A stretch of 64,000 nt of DNA from DASYXT01 sp035934555 (GTDB lineage Bacteria > Verrucomicrobiota > Verrucomicrobiia > Limisphaerales > UBA8199): positions 124,001 to 188,000 of the forward strand of contig DASYXT010000055.1 of the NCBI GenBank assembly GCA_035934555.1, given 5' to 3'. Positions 1-7,694 of the stretch are shown here, piece by piece (position 1 is the first letter of the stretch; each line of letters opens with the position of its first letter). Below the pieces are notes generated by a model. The model had not been told where the DNA came from, made no database searches, and saw only the letters and a list, made by a program, of their open reading frames with translations. A program made the translations under genes and the position numbers.

Positions 1-628
1 TGTGCAAATCCTGCGCCAGGTCTGCGGTTCGCTGGCCGAGGCCCATCGCATCGGGTTGATCCATCGCGACATTAAGCCCGCCAACATTGTGCTGACCCGC
101 CGCGGCGGTGTTTGTGATTTCGTCAAAGTGCTGGACTTTGGCCTGGTCAAGACGGTGCATGCGGGGCCCGCGGAGGGTACCAGCGCCAAGGCGGTCGTGG
201 GCACACCGCATTTCATGGCGCCGGAAGCAGTAAAAAACCCCTCGCAGGTGGACTCGCGCGGCGACATCTATGCTGTGGGCGCAGTCGGGTATTGGTTGCT
301 GACCGGCAAAACTCTGTTTGATACAGACGAAGTGGACGAGTTGCTCGAATGCCAGGTGAAGGAAATGCCCGCGACGCCTTCCGAGCGGCTGGGCCGGGCC
401 GTTTCTTGCGAGCTGGAGCAACTCCTGATGCGCTGTCTGGCCAAGGACCCAGCGCAACGCCCAGGTAAAGCCGATGAACTGGCCGAGGCCCTGGCGCAAT
501 GCCACCTCAATGGCTCGTGGAGCGATCTTGAAGCCGAGATTTGGTGGAATACAAATCTTGCCACAGTCGAGGCCATGCCGGCCGCGACGATGGCCGAAAA
601 GACCCTGGTCATCGCGCCGCGCGCATGA
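1..628 (+). CDS. Serine/threonine protein kinase, C-terminal part (cut by window edge)
   Basis: The reading frame is open from the left edge, so the N-lobe lies outside the window. What is visible is the C-lobe of a Hanks-type kinase: catalytic loop 'HRDIKPAN' (D23 is the presumed catalytic base), 'DFG' at about residues 45-47, the APE-like 'FMAPEA', and the conserved 'DIYAVG' and 'RCLAKDPAQRP' helices of subdomains IX and XI. Only about 40 residues follow the kinase fold. They contain no recognisable transmembrane segment, PASTA or TPR domain, so any membrane or sensory part would have to be N-terminal. Enzymes of this type phosphorylate Ser/Thr on regulatory proteins; the substrate cannot be inferred here. 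The kinase identity is secure; the total length is unknown. Confidence 0.93.
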   Translation, partial: VQILRQVCGSLAEAHRIGLIHRDIKPANIVLTRRGGVCDFVKVLDFGLVKTVHAGPAEGTSAKAVVGTPHFMAPEAVKNPSQVDSRGDIYAVGAVGYWLLTGKTLFDTDEVDELLECQVKEMPATPSERLGRAVSCELEQLLMRCLAKDPAQRPGKADELAEALAQCHLNGSWSDLEAEIWWNTNLATVEAMPAATMAEKTLVIAPRA

Positions 629-629
629 G

Positions 630-738
630 TAGTGAAGGCGGAGCGCGAACGCGGAGAGGGACTGGGCAATGGTGCCGCGCGCTTAACTGTTTTTGGAGTT
701 GCTGCGGACTGAAGTCTGACTGAAGTCCGCGCTCCGTT
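630..738. repeat. Dispersed intergenic repeat, copy 1
   Basis: Non-coding stretch between the kinase and the DUF1080 gene. Its right half ('CCGCGCGCTTAA' ... 'GTTGCTGCGGACT' ... 'GTCCGCGCTCCG') matches the segment at about 37768-37889 in order and spacing, and shares the 'GCGCTTAA ... TTGCTGCGGAC' core with the element at 17473-17574. This indicates one small dispersed repeat family lying between genes. No reading frame is evident. Confidence 0.5.
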
Positions 739-783
739 CGTTTTGCTCTTGCTTCATCCCCGCGGGCCTATCATAAAAAGCTT

Positions 784-1806
784 ATGCGTAAACGGTTCTT
801 CTCTACTCTGCTCATCTCGGGTTCGCTGCTTGCGATCGGATTTTCAACTCAAGCAGCCGACGATCCATTCCTCGGCCAATGGGCGCTGACGATTCCGGGT
901 GGCGCGGCCGGCTGGCTGGGTGTTAACGAACACAACGGCAAATTAAGCGCGAGCATGCTTTGGGGCTGGGGCAGCGTTGAACCGGTCGCGTCGGCCAGCC
1001 TGGACGGCGATCACCTGGTCCTCAAACGCCACCACGTGAGCGAGCGTACCGATGCCGGCGGCCGCAAGACGCGAGTCACCCGGATCGAAACGATTACCGC
1101 GACGGTGCAGGGCGATGATATCCAGCTCACGAGCGTTACCCCGCGCGAGAACGGGAACGGCGAGGAGACGGCGACGTTTAGCGGTCGCCGCCAACCGCCG
1201 ATGCCGCCCGCGCCGGACCTGAGCCAGGTAAAATTTGGGGAGCCCATTGCCTTGTTCAATGGGCATGACCTGACCGGCTGGCGTCTGACCGACCCGAACG
1301 CCATGAACGGTTGGCATGTCCAGGATGGCCTGCTTGTGAACCATGTCGAGGAGGAGAAAGGCCAGCATAAAAGCCACGGCAATTTGCGCACCGACCGTGA
1401 GTTTGATGACTTCAATCTCAAGGTCGAGGTGCTGGTTGGCAAAGACGAGAACAGCGGGGTGTATGTTCGCGGGATCTACGAAATCCAGGTGGCTGATACC
1501 TATGGCCGGCCGCCCAATCCGCACAATATGGGCGCGGTTTATAGCCGCATTAAACCGGCTGTTGCGGCGGAAAAGCCGCCGGGGGAATGGCAAACGCTCG
1601 ACATCACGTTCGTGCAGCGGCACATGACCGTTATCCTCAACGGCCAGCGCATCATTGATAACCAGCCGGTTTGGGGCTGCACCGGCGGGGCCTTGTGGTC
1701 TGATGTTGTGCGCCCGGGACCGATTTATCTGCAAGGCGACCACACCGGAATCACGTATCGCAGCCTCGTTTTGCGGCCGGTGCTGAAGCAGCAGGCGGCG
1801 CGGTGA
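784..1806 (+). CDS. Secreted DUF1080 (3-keto-disaccharide hydrolase-like) protein
   Basis: 340 residues. The N-terminus has basic residues then a hydrophobic stretch ending 'STQAADD', a Sec signal peptide with likely cleavage after about residue 24. Residues about 28-140 form a beta-rich domain ('FLGQWALTIPGG'). From about residue 150 the protein has the DUF1080/concanavalin-like fold typical of Planctomycetes and Verrucomicrobia: 'IALFNGHDLTGW', 'ENSGVYVRGIYEIQV', and 'GPIYLQGDH' near the C-terminus. Some family members hydrolyse 3-keto-glycosides, so a role in extracytoplasmic glycan breakdown is likely, though substrate and activity are unproven. The ATG at 784 is the only start that gives the complete signal peptide. 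No operon partner is obvious, since the next gene is convergent. Confidence 0.88.
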   Translation: MRKRFFSTLLISGSLLAIGFSTQAADDPFLGQWALTIPGGAAGWLGVNEHNGKLSASMLWGWGSVEPVASASLDGDHLVLKRHHVSERTDAGGRKTRVTRIETITATVQGDDIQLTSVTPRENGNGEETATFSGRRQPPMPPAPDLSQVKFGEPIALFNGHDLTGWRLTDPNAMNGWHVQDGLLVNHVEEEKGQHKSHGNLRTDREFDDFNLKVEVLVGKDENSGVYVRGIYEIQVADTYGRPPNPHNMGAVYSRIKPAVAAEKPPGEWQTLDITFVQRHMTVILNGQRIIDNQPVWGCTGGALWSDVVRPGPIYLQGDHTGITYRSLVLRPVLKQQAAR

Positions 1807-1813
1807 CGTTACG

Positions 1814-2371
1814 TCACCGGTTAGCTATCGACCTAACGTTGTTTGTACCGCCTGCTCCAAACCTGAACCCGGTTGCCCTCTTCAATTGCTCCCAAACCTC
1901 GAACACCGCCGGGCAAACCGAAAGACGATCCATCATAGACCAAGTACGGAATACAAAATCCGGTTGGTCGAGGTATGGATATGCGCGGCAGTTGCCGGGC
2001 CGGTGTTCATAGACACTGCAGCGGTTGTCGCGCAGTAAAGGGCATGGCTTCTGCCGCATAAGCCAGGGGGACTCCTCGCTCTTTTCCGCTGGCCGCAAAT
2101 ACTTTGAGATTAAATCGGCATTATTGATTCCCAAGTGGCACGCCAGGTCGGTCACCTCGTTTTCGTTCAGCGTCGGGGAAACTTCCCGGCAACAGTTGCC
2201 GCATTCAGTGCAATCGACCCTTTTCCAGACTTCCGCGGATATTTGCTGCACCAGCCGGTCCACCTCTTCCGAACCCAGCCCGGAATGATGTTTGAGAAAA
2301 TCCCGGAAACGATAGTTCTCATCTTGTCGTTTCTTTGCCAACTGCGGCAATTTGGCTGGATCAGGTATCAT
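1814..2371 (-). CDS. YkgJ-family cysteine-cluster protein
   Basis: About 185 residues from the ATG at 2371. Longer upstream starts would run into the palindromic element at 2435-2612 and add non-conserved sequence. The cysteine pattern is that of the YkgJ/UPF0153 family of presumed metal-binding (zinc or Fe-S) proteins: 'CTECGNCCREVSP' in the middle, then 'CPLLRDNRCSVYEHRPGNC'. The N-terminal third is helical and charged. Biochemical function is unknown for the family. The gene converges on the DUF1080 gene with only 7 bp between the stops, and lies upstream of, and divergent from, rpsJ. Family assignment is firm; function is not. Confidence 0.85.
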   Translation of the reverse strand: MIPDPAKLPQLAKKRQDENYRFRDFLKHHSGLGSEEVDRLVQQISAEVWKRVDCTECGNCCREVSPTLNENEVTDLACHLGINNADLISKYLRPAEKSEESPWLMRQKPCPLLRDNRCSVYEHRPGNCRAYPYLDQPDFVFRTWSMMDRLSVCPAVFEVWEQLKRATGFRFGAGGTNNVRSIANR

Positions 2372-2434
2372 ACGCTCGCAGCTTACGTCGCGTTTGGTGC
2401 CGGGTAAAGCCGCGCCGGTTGACATATACCGTCT

Positions 2435-2612
2435 CATTAACACCCCCATTCATGGGGGTGCAGTGGCGCTCGGACGGTGAAGGGGAACCATTTCAATGGT
2501 TTCCCGGTTTGACTTGCCTGCAGGTGCTAGCGGTCCGCGGCCGAGGTAAACCCTTAAAAGGGTTCCCTGTCCCCAGAGTCGCCCCACACCTCCATGGATG
2601 GGGGTGTTAATG
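2435..2612. repeat. MITE-like element with about 20-bp terminal inverted repeats
   Basis: The left end 'CATTAACACCCCCATTCATG' (2435-2454) is matched, 19 of 20, by the reverse complement of 2593-2612. The 178-bp interval contains further small palindromes, such as the segment around 'AACCATTTCAATGGTTT' and 'AACCCTTAAAAGGGTT'. No convincing gene lies inside; the open frames crossing it look like by-products of the palindromes. It sits between the YkgJ-like gene and the rpsJ promoter. Structure and size fit a non-autonomous miniature transposon or a large palindromic intergenic repeat. No flanking target-site duplication was recognised. Confidence 0.6.
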
Positions 2613-2692
2613 AAATCCAAATTGCGCCGCGAAGAATTTTGTCCTGCACGCCGGACGATCTGGGCGGCGGTCCAGTTTCCTTCAAAAACTTG

Positions 2693-2720
2693 TTGCACCG
2701 CTTCGCGCCTTTGCTATATT
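2693..2720 (+). promoter_or_regulatory. Candidate sigma-70 promoter of the rpsJ cluster
   Basis: 'TTGCAC' (2693-2698) and 'TATATT' (2715-2720) are spaced by 16 bp and lie about 65 bp upstream of the rpsJ start. The presumed leader (about 2728-2784) contains an imperfect hairpin around 'TTCCCGTAAATCGGGA', which could be a translational-control site, but no known ribosomal leader motif was recognised. Confidence 0.5.
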
Positions 2721-2784
2721 CCGCATCCCGTTTCCCGTAAATCGGGACGCGGCGCTAAACCATTAACAGACAATTGTTCTTTGT

Positions 2785-3093
2785 ATGGCTGGACAACGCA
2801 TTCGCATTCGCCTCAAGGCCTATGACCACCGGGTCATAGACCAATCCGCCCGGGACATCGCCGACACGGTGAAACGCACGGGCGCACGGGTCGCCGGACC
2901 CATCCCCTTGCCGACTCGGGTCGAGCGGTTCACCGTTCAACGCTCGCCGCACGCCGACAAGAAATCCCAGGAGACCTTCGAGCAGCGGACACACAAGCGC
3001 CTGATCGATATTATCGAGCCGACAGCCAAAACGGTGGACGAACTCAAGAAGCTCAATCTCCCGGCGGGCGTGGATATCACGATCAAAATTTAA
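2785..3093 (+). CDS. rpsJ: 30S ribosomal protein S10
   Basis: 102 residues, normal length for S10. The start 'AGQRIRIRLKAYDHRVID' and the middle 'GPIPLPT' and 'FTVQRSPH' blocks are diagnostic, as is the C-terminal 'LPAGVDITIKI'. S10 is part of the 30S head and, as NusE, takes part in antitermination. It is the first gene of the local S10 cluster, with a candidate promoter just upstream. The next gene begins 5 bp after its stop. What precedes it is not the usual fusA/tuf but a YkgJ-like gene and a palindromic element. Confidence 0.98.
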   Translation: MAGQRIRIRLKAYDHRVIDQSARDIADTVKRTGARVAGPIPLPTRVERFTVQRSPHADKKSQETFEQRTHKRLIDIIEPTAKTVDELKKLNLPAGVDITIKI

Positions 3094-3097
3094 CGTT

Positions 3098-3793
3098 ATG
3101 CCACTCGGACTTTTAGGAAAAAAACTGGGCCAGACGCGCGTTTACAACGCCAAAGGCGTTATGACCCCGGTGACGATTGTGTTGGCCGGCCCGAACCGGG
3201 TGCTGCAGTGCAAGACCCAGCAGAGCGACGGTTATAATGCCGTCCAGCTCGGGTTCAACGATCAAAAAGAGCAGCGGCTGACCAAAGCGGTTTTGGGCCA
3301 TATCAAGAAGCACAACGGCCAGGCCGTGAAGCGGATTCGCGAATTCCGCGATTTCACTAAAGAAGTCAAACCAGGGGATGTGGTCGGCGCAACGCTATTT
3401 GCTCCCGGCGACTACGTGGATGCCATCGGCGTGACCAAAGGCCGCGGGTTTGAAGGCGTCGTTGGCCGGCACGCGTTTGCCGGCGGCGACTCGACCCACG
3501 GCGCGAAGGGGTGGCATCGCCGCTCCGGCGCCATCGGACAGCGTCTGTTCCCGGGCACCGTCCGCCGCGGCATGCGCATGCCCGGCCATATGGGCCAGGT
3601 GCGCCGCACCGCCCAGAACCTTGAGGTGATCCAGGTGCGCGAGGCAGACAATGTACTGCTCATCCGGGGGGCCATTCCCGGCTCAAACGGCGATTACGTC
3701 GTCATCCGCGAGTCCAAGAAGCAGCCGAAGGGCTGGCGGCCACACGCCGAGCGGCCCGAGAATATCAAAAAAGCGGAGGCCAAGAAGAAGTAG
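3098..3793 (+). CDS. rplC: 50S ribosomal protein L3
   Basis: 231 residues, slightly long for L3 because of a Lys-rich C-terminal tail ending 'KKAEAKKK'. Diagnostic features are the N-terminal 'GLLGKKLGQTRVY', the central 'GVTKGRGFEGVVGRH' and 'RRSGAIGQ' loop that reaches the peptidyl-transferase centre, and 'RGMRMPGHMG'. It is one of the first proteins in 50S assembly. It follows rpsJ by 4 bp. The start has no strong Shine-Dalgarno; 'ACGTT' precedes the ATG here and again before rplD, so translational coupling may matter more. Confidence 0.98.
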   Translation: MPLGLLGKKLGQTRVYNAKGVMTPVTIVLAGPNRVLQCKTQQSDGYNAVQLGFNDQKEQRLTKAVLGHIKKHNGQAVKRIREFRDFTKEVKPGDVVGATLFAPGDYVDAIGVTKGRGFEGVVGRHAFAGGDSTHGAKGWHRRSGAIGQRLFPGTVRRGMRMPGHMGQVRRTAQNLEVIQVREADNVLLIRGAIPGSNGDYVVIRESKKQPKGWRPHAERPENIKKAEAKKK

Positions 3794-3836
3794 CAGGATT
3801 GACCCCTGCCAGCCAACGTAATCTGCGGTTCACGTT

Positions 3837-4463
3837 ATGAAGCTTACAGTCAAAGACAGCAAAGGGAACAGCCAGGGCGAATTGGACGTCAAATTCCTGC
3901 TCGTTGAGGGCGGCAAAGGCACCCAGGCCGTGCACGACACGATCGTCGCCTTCCAGGCCGCCCAACGGATGGGCACCGCCTCGACCAAGACCATGGGCGA
4001 GGTCGCCGGCTCCGGCAAGAAGCCCTGGCGCCAAAAGGGCACCGGCCGCGCGCGCGCCGGTTCATTTGCCTCCCCCCTGTGGCGCGGCGGTGGCGTCGTA
4101 TTCGGCCCCAAGCCGCGCGATTTCGCCAAGAAAGTTTCGCGCAATACCCGGCAACTGGCCTTGCGCAAAGCCCTTTCGGAACGCTTGCGCGCCGGCGACG
4201 TCGTCGTGGTGGACGATTTGAAGCTCACGTCAGCGAAGACCAAAGAATTTGTCGGCGTGCTCGCGGCGCTGGATTTGAAGGGTAGCGCGTTGATCGTCGC
4301 CCAGGTGACGGATAAGAATCTCTCGCTGGCTTCGCGCAACGTGCCCCAAGTTACCGTTACCAATAGCGAGTCGCTCAATACTTACGACGTATTGCGCTCG
4401 GATAAACTGGTCTTCACCCGCGGTGCTTTTGAACAGGTCGAAGCCCGGCTCAGCAAGCAATAA
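3837..4463 (+). CDS. rplD: 50S ribosomal protein L4
   Basis: 208 residues, typical L4. The conserved extended loop is present ('KKPWRQKGTGRARAGS' followed by 'PLWRGGGVVFGP'), which lines the peptide exit tunnel, as is the C-terminal Rossmann-like region ('NVPQVTVTNSESLNTYDVL'). In proteobacteria L4 also autoregulates the S10 operon; no leader of that type was recognised here. There is a 43-bp gap after rplC, and rplW begins 1 bp after its stop. Confidence 0.98.
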   Translation: MKLTVKDSKGNSQGELDVKFLLVEGGKGTQAVHDTIVAFQAAQRMGTASTKTMGEVAGSGKKPWRQKGTGRARAGSFASPLWRGGGVVFGPKPRDFAKKVSRNTRQLALRKALSERLRAGDVVVVDDLKLTSAKTKEFVGVLAALDLKGSALIVAQVTDKNLSLASRNVPQVTVTNSESLNTYDVLRSDKLVFTRGAFEQVEARLSKQ

Positions 4464-4464
4464 C

Positions 4465-4746
4465 ATGAACAGTTTCGAGATTATCAAAACCGTCCGGCTG
4501 ACGGAAAAGGGCACGCGTCAGGGCGAAAACTATAACCAGTACACCGTCGTCGCCGACCCGCGGGCCAACAAAACCCAAATCCGCCAGGCAGTCCAGGAGC
4601 TGTTCAAGGTCAAAGTCGTCAAGGTGAACACGATGAATGTTCACGGCAAGTACCGCCGCCAGCGCACCAAGCAGGCCGGCCAGACTCCCGACTGGAAGAA
4701 GGCCGTCGTCACCCTCAAAAAGGGCGATAAGATCGCGCTGACCTAG
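4465..4746 (+). CDS. rplW: 50S ribosomal protein L23
   Basis: 93 residues from the ATG at 4465 ('NSFEIIKTVRLTEKG'). An upstream in-frame start at 4423 would overlap rplD by 40 bp and adds non-conserved sequence. The typical L23 features are visible: 'DPRANKTQIRQAVQELFKV', 'VNTMNVHGKYRR' and the C-terminal 'KKAVVTLKKGDKI'. L23 sits at the tunnel exit and binds trigger factor and SRP. The usual next gene, rplB, is absent; a tandem simple repeat begins at the stop codon, so the S10 operon is broken here. Confidence 0.97.
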   Translation: MNSFEIIKTVRLTEKGTRQGENYNQYTVVADPRANKTQIRQAVQELFKVKVVKVNTMNVHGKYRRQRTKQAGQTPDWKKAVVTLKKGDKIALT

Positions 4747-4878
4747 TCTGAGATCTGTCTGATATCAGAGATCAGCCTGAGATCCGAAATCTCTCACCTG
4801 CGATTTCTGACCTCTGACCTCTGATCTCTGACCTCTGATCTCCGACCTCTGATCTCTGACCTCTGATCTCCGTCCTCA
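4747..4878. repeat. Tandem simple repeat of CTCTGATCTCTGAC type
   Basis: About 130 bp of imperfect tandem units 'CTGACCTCTGATCT', starting right after the rplW stop and ending at the stop of the convergent isomerase gene. The first units are degenerate ('GAGATCAGCCTGAGATC') and inverted relative to the rest, so the RNA could fold on itself. Related short motifs occur near 43321-43391. There are no spacers of the CRISPR kind. Confidence 0.8.
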
Positions 4879-5757
4879 CCCCATCGTCGCGAGCACCCCC
4901 CGGATGTACCCGTAAGACTCGCACATACCCGGGAACGGATTGTCCGGCTTGTCCTCGTATTCCAAAGCCAGGTGCCCGGCGTATTTGATCTTCAGCAGCG
5001 TCTGCAGCACCCCGACAATATCGATCACCCCCCGTCCTACCGCGATGGGCTTGCCGTCCGGTTCGGCTTCGGTTTCGTCCTTGATGTGGAAGTCATACAG
5101 CCGGCTGGCGCATTGCTCGATCACCGGAATCGGGTCCTGATGTATCCGCACCGTATGACCAACGTCCATGCAGATGCCCATCCGCGTGTCGCGGTTTTCC
5201 ACCAGTTTCAGCACGTCCAGCGGTGACGGGTATTTCTTGTCCGTCGGTCCGTGGTTATGGATCGCGACCCGCAGGTCGTACTGTTTGGCGGCCTTTTCCA
5301 CGGCATCCAGTGCGTCGGGGTCGGGGCTGCAAATAATGGTTGGCATGCCGGCCTGGGTCGCGTACTCGAACACGTTGGCAATTTCGGCCGGATCATTTTT
5401 CATGTAGATGACGCCCCCGCCCATCAGCACCAGGCCGGCTTCTTCGATTTTGCGGTGCGCCGCGCGGCGTTCAGCCTCCGAACTCTTCAGCGGCAGGTGA
5501 ACGTCTTTAAGCGAGATGTACTTCACGCCGGCGGCTTGGGTCATCGCGATCGCCTGGTCCAGCGTGAACTTGCGCAACGTGTAAGTGGTCACGCCCAGTT
5601 TCAAACCGTCGCACGGGTCGCGTTGAGGCTTGGTCAGCAAAGCCGACGCGCTCTGCGGCCAGGCGGCGGCGGCAATCCCCATGGAACCCAACACACTTGT
5701 CTGGATGAAATTTCGGCGATTGAACTTCGCGGTGTCGTTCGGATCTTTCATATGCAT
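4876..5757 (-). CDS. Tat-exported sugar phosphate isomerase/epimerase-like TIM-barrel protein
   Basis: 293 residues from the ATG at 5757 (a second ATG follows two codons later). An upstream extension to 5853 puts non-signal residues ahead of the export signal. The N-terminus has a twin-arginine signal 'RRNFIQTSVLGSMGIAAAA'. The rest is an AP-endonuclease-2/xylose-isomerase-like TIM barrel: 'LKLGVTTYTLR', 'ISLKDVHLP', 'VAIHNHGP', 'MGICMDVGHTVR', 'DFHIKDE' and 'HLALEYE', which supply the usual metal-binding Glu/His/Asp residues. In Verrucomicrobia and Planctomycetes such periplasmic isomerase-like proteins are abundant and probably act on released sugars or inositols; the substrate is unknown. 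No operon partner. Confidence 0.87.
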   Translation of the reverse strand: MHMKDPNDTAKFNRRNFIQTSVLGSMGIAAAAWPQSASALLTKPQRDPCDGLKLGVTTYTLRKFTLDQAIAMTQAAGVKYISLKDVHLPLKSSEAERRAAHRKIEEAGLVLMGGGVIYMKNDPAEIANVFEYATQAGMPTIICSPDPDALDAVEKAAKQYDLRVAIHNHGPTDKKYPSPLDVLKLVENRDTRMGICMDVGHTVRIHQDPIPVIEQCASRLYDFHIKDETEAEPDGKPIAVGRGVIDIVGVLQTLLKIKYAGHLALEYEDKPDNPFPGMCESYGYIRGVLATMG

Positions 5758-5900
5758 AACGGGCCTGGCGCGGCAGCAGTTCCGCGTTTCTGCCATTTCA
5801 GAACGAAAACCACGCCGTGGCAACGCAGAAATTTCCAATCCGGTTAAATACACGCCACATGCGTTCCGTCTATACTATATAGAACCGCGGAACTGATTGT

Positions 5901-6341
5901 ATGCGACGCAGCTTTTTGGGATTGGCCTTGGCGGCCATCGTGGTGATTGGCGGAGCCGCCAACCCGGGTGTGCTGGTGTACCAGGTGCAACTGGTGCGCG
6001 GCACCGACTCCCCATCCGCGCCGACGGCCGACAGCCATAAGGTCGCTCCCGCGCTGGCACACAGCTTTCAAAACGTTTTCAAATGGAAACATTATTGGCT
6101 CATCCACTCACAGCAGATCCGGGTCGCGCTTGGGCAAAAGCAACGCACGCGGTTTGACAGCGACCGCGAGGTTGAGATCGACCTAACCGATCCGGCCAAA
6201 CGCACGGTCGCCGCGTTTGACCGCGGCCGGGTCGTCGAGCGGACTATCTGTCCCCGCGGGCCGACCATGACGCTCATCGGACGCGACCGGGACCAGGTCA
6301 GCGCGTGGTTTATTGTCGTGCGTCCCGAGAGCCCGAAGTGA
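5901..6341 (+). CDS. Exported protein of unknown function
   Basis: 146 residues. It opens with 'RRSFLGLALAAIVVIGGAA', a Sec signal peptide or N-terminal membrane anchor. The rest is soluble, with no motif I recognise. It contains 'WKHYWLIHSQQIRVALGQKQ' followed by a beta-rich segment 'REVEIDLTDPAKR', 'VVERTICPRG' and 'VSAWFIVVRPES'. The single Cys and absence of repeats argue against a heme or Fe-S protein. It is divergent from the TIM-barrel gene and ends about 100 bp before a strong terminator, so it is probably a single-gene transcript. The gene call rests on signal peptide, length and codon quality; function unassigned. Confidence 0.7.
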   Translation: MRRSFLGLALAAIVVIGGAANPGVLVYQVQLVRGTDSPSAPTADSHKVAPALAHSFQNVFKWKHYWLIHSQQIRVALGQKQRTRFDSDREVEIDLTDPAKRTVAAFDRGRVVERTICPRGPTMTLIGRDRDQVSAWFIVVRPESPK

Positions 6342-6439
6342 GCTGCGGCGGGAACACCCGAGCCGATGGGATGGGCAACACCCCATTGGAACGCCGCGGT
6401 TGCGGTGCGATGGTCTTTCAGGGTTAGTATTGGGGTGGT

Positions 6440-6470
6440 AAAGGCGGCCCGGTAACACGGGCCGCCTTTT
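6440..6470 (+). terminator. Intrinsic terminator
   Basis: Stem 'AAAGGCGGCCCG' and 'CGGGCCGCCTTTT' with a short loop and a T-run on the + strand, and an A-run on the other side. It lies between the stops of two convergent genes (5901-6341 and 6506-7627) and probably serves both. Confidence 0.85.
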
Positions 6471-6505
6471 ATGTACGCCACGGTTTTGTCGCGCCTCGAG
6501 TGGAT

Positions 6506-7627
6506 TCACTCCTCGGGCCCACCATCAAACAACGCTTCGGCCGTTTCGGTGCGCGGGTGGTCGTCCGTGCAGACAGCGAAACGCATCGGTTTTTTACCGG
6601 ATAATTCGTACATCGACGTCACCGCATAATCCCCGCGGGCGTTGAGCATGTAATAGACGAGGTGGAAATTTGGCCGTCGGCGGCTGTCGAGCAAACGCTT
6701 TTCCACCGTATTCGCGACAACGCGTTTCAACGCAGCGATACCAGCGTCTTTCGGCGACATCCCATTGCGCATGCCCTCCACCACCAGGAACGAGCCCAGT
6801 GAGAATAAATTCGCTTCACCGCGCCCCGTGGACCCGGCCGCGCCAACCGCGCCGTCCACGTACAAACCGGCTCCGAGAATCGGGGAATCGCCCACCCGCC
6901 CGGGGATCTTCCACGCCAACCCACTGGTGGTCGTGGCCCCGGCGATGTCGCCCGCGGCATTGATGACGTTGCAATTGATCGTGCCGTAAAAATGGTCGGG
7001 CTCGATCAGACCGTCGGCGACCATGCTCCGGCCGGCGCGATACCAGGCTTCCCTGCGGTCTTTGGGATTCGGGTAGTGCTCCGGGTCCGTGCGCCGCTTC
7101 CATTCCAGCCACAGCTTCCTCGATTTGGGTGTATTGAGGTCGCGTTCGATTTCGAATCCCATGTTGCGCGCAAATTCTTGCGCGCCGCGCCCGACCAGCA
7201 GGTGATTGTCGGTTTCTTCCATCACCTTCTTAGCCACAAACGAAGCGGTGCGCACCCCTTCCAGGCACGCCACCGCCCCCGCCTGCTTGCGGGGGCCATG
7301 CATGACGGAAGCATCCAGTTGCACGATGCCTTCGGCGTTAGGCAAGCCGCCGTAACCGACACTGGTGTCCTCGGGGTCGAGTTCCACGATGGACACGCCC
7401 GCCACGGCCGCATCGAGCACGTCGGCTCCAGCGGTGATCATGCGAAACGCCCGCGCGACGCAGGTCAGGCCTTGGGCGTCTTTGGAGATATTCCCGTTGG
7501 CGGCGGAAAGCACCACCGGACGGACGGTTTTAGGGACGAGCACTGCGGGGGCGCCGGCGGCTTTCAAGAGCGTCGGTCCACCGAGCGCTCCGACTCCGGC
7601 AACGGCGACAAACGCCCGGCGATTCAT
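6506..7627 (-). CDS. Tat-exported isoaspartyl peptidase/N4-GlcNAc-asparaginase (Ntn-hydrolase)
   Basis: 373 residues from the ATG at 7627, which places the twin-arginine signal 'RRAFVAVAGVGALGG' at the extreme N-terminus. The family is the N-terminal-nucleophile glycosylasparaginase group. 'YGTINC' holds the presumed autocleavage/nucleophile Thr (about residue 216 in this numbering), followed by 'GDIAGATTTSGLAWK' and 'GRVGDSPILGAG', which form the substrate pocket. Earlier 'LDAAVAGVSIVELDPEDTSVGYGG' matches the alpha chain. Such enzymes cleave the GlcNAc-Asn bond of glycoproteins or isoaspartyl peptides after self-processing into two chains. Export suggests scavenging of glycopeptides. Single-gene unit with a terminator at 6440-6470. 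Confidence 0.9.
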   Translation of the reverse strand: MNRRAFVAVAGVGALGGPTLLKAAGAPAVLVPKTVRPVVLSAANGNISKDAQGLTCVARAFRMITAGADVLDAAVAGVSIVELDPEDTSVGYGGLPNAEGIVQLDASVMHGPRKQAGAVACLEGVRTASFVAKKVMEETDNHLLVGRGAQEFARNMGFEIERDLNTPKSRKLWLEWKRRTDPEHYPNPKDRREAWYRAGRSMVADGLIEPDHFYGTINCNVINAAGDIAGATTTSGLAWKIPGRVGDSPILGAGLYVDGAVGAAGSTGRGEANLFSLGSFLVVEGMRNGMSPKDAGIAALKRVVANTVEKRLLDSRRRPNFHLVYYMLNARGDYAVTSMYELSGKKPMRFAVCTDDHPRTETAEALFDGGPEE

Positions 7628-7694
7628 TCTGGATTTCACACCCCGCTTTTATGCCGGGAATGCGCCGGGGTCAAGCCGTGAGCGTACCAGAACC

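Noticed and set aside
2598..2825. A gene covering the rpsJ promoter region
   Set aside because: The frame crosses the palindromic element and promoter and overlaps rpsJ in another frame without domain support.
4747..4878. Possible CRISPR array
   Set aside because: Units are about 14 bp and adjoin each other without unique spacers; no cas genes are nearby.
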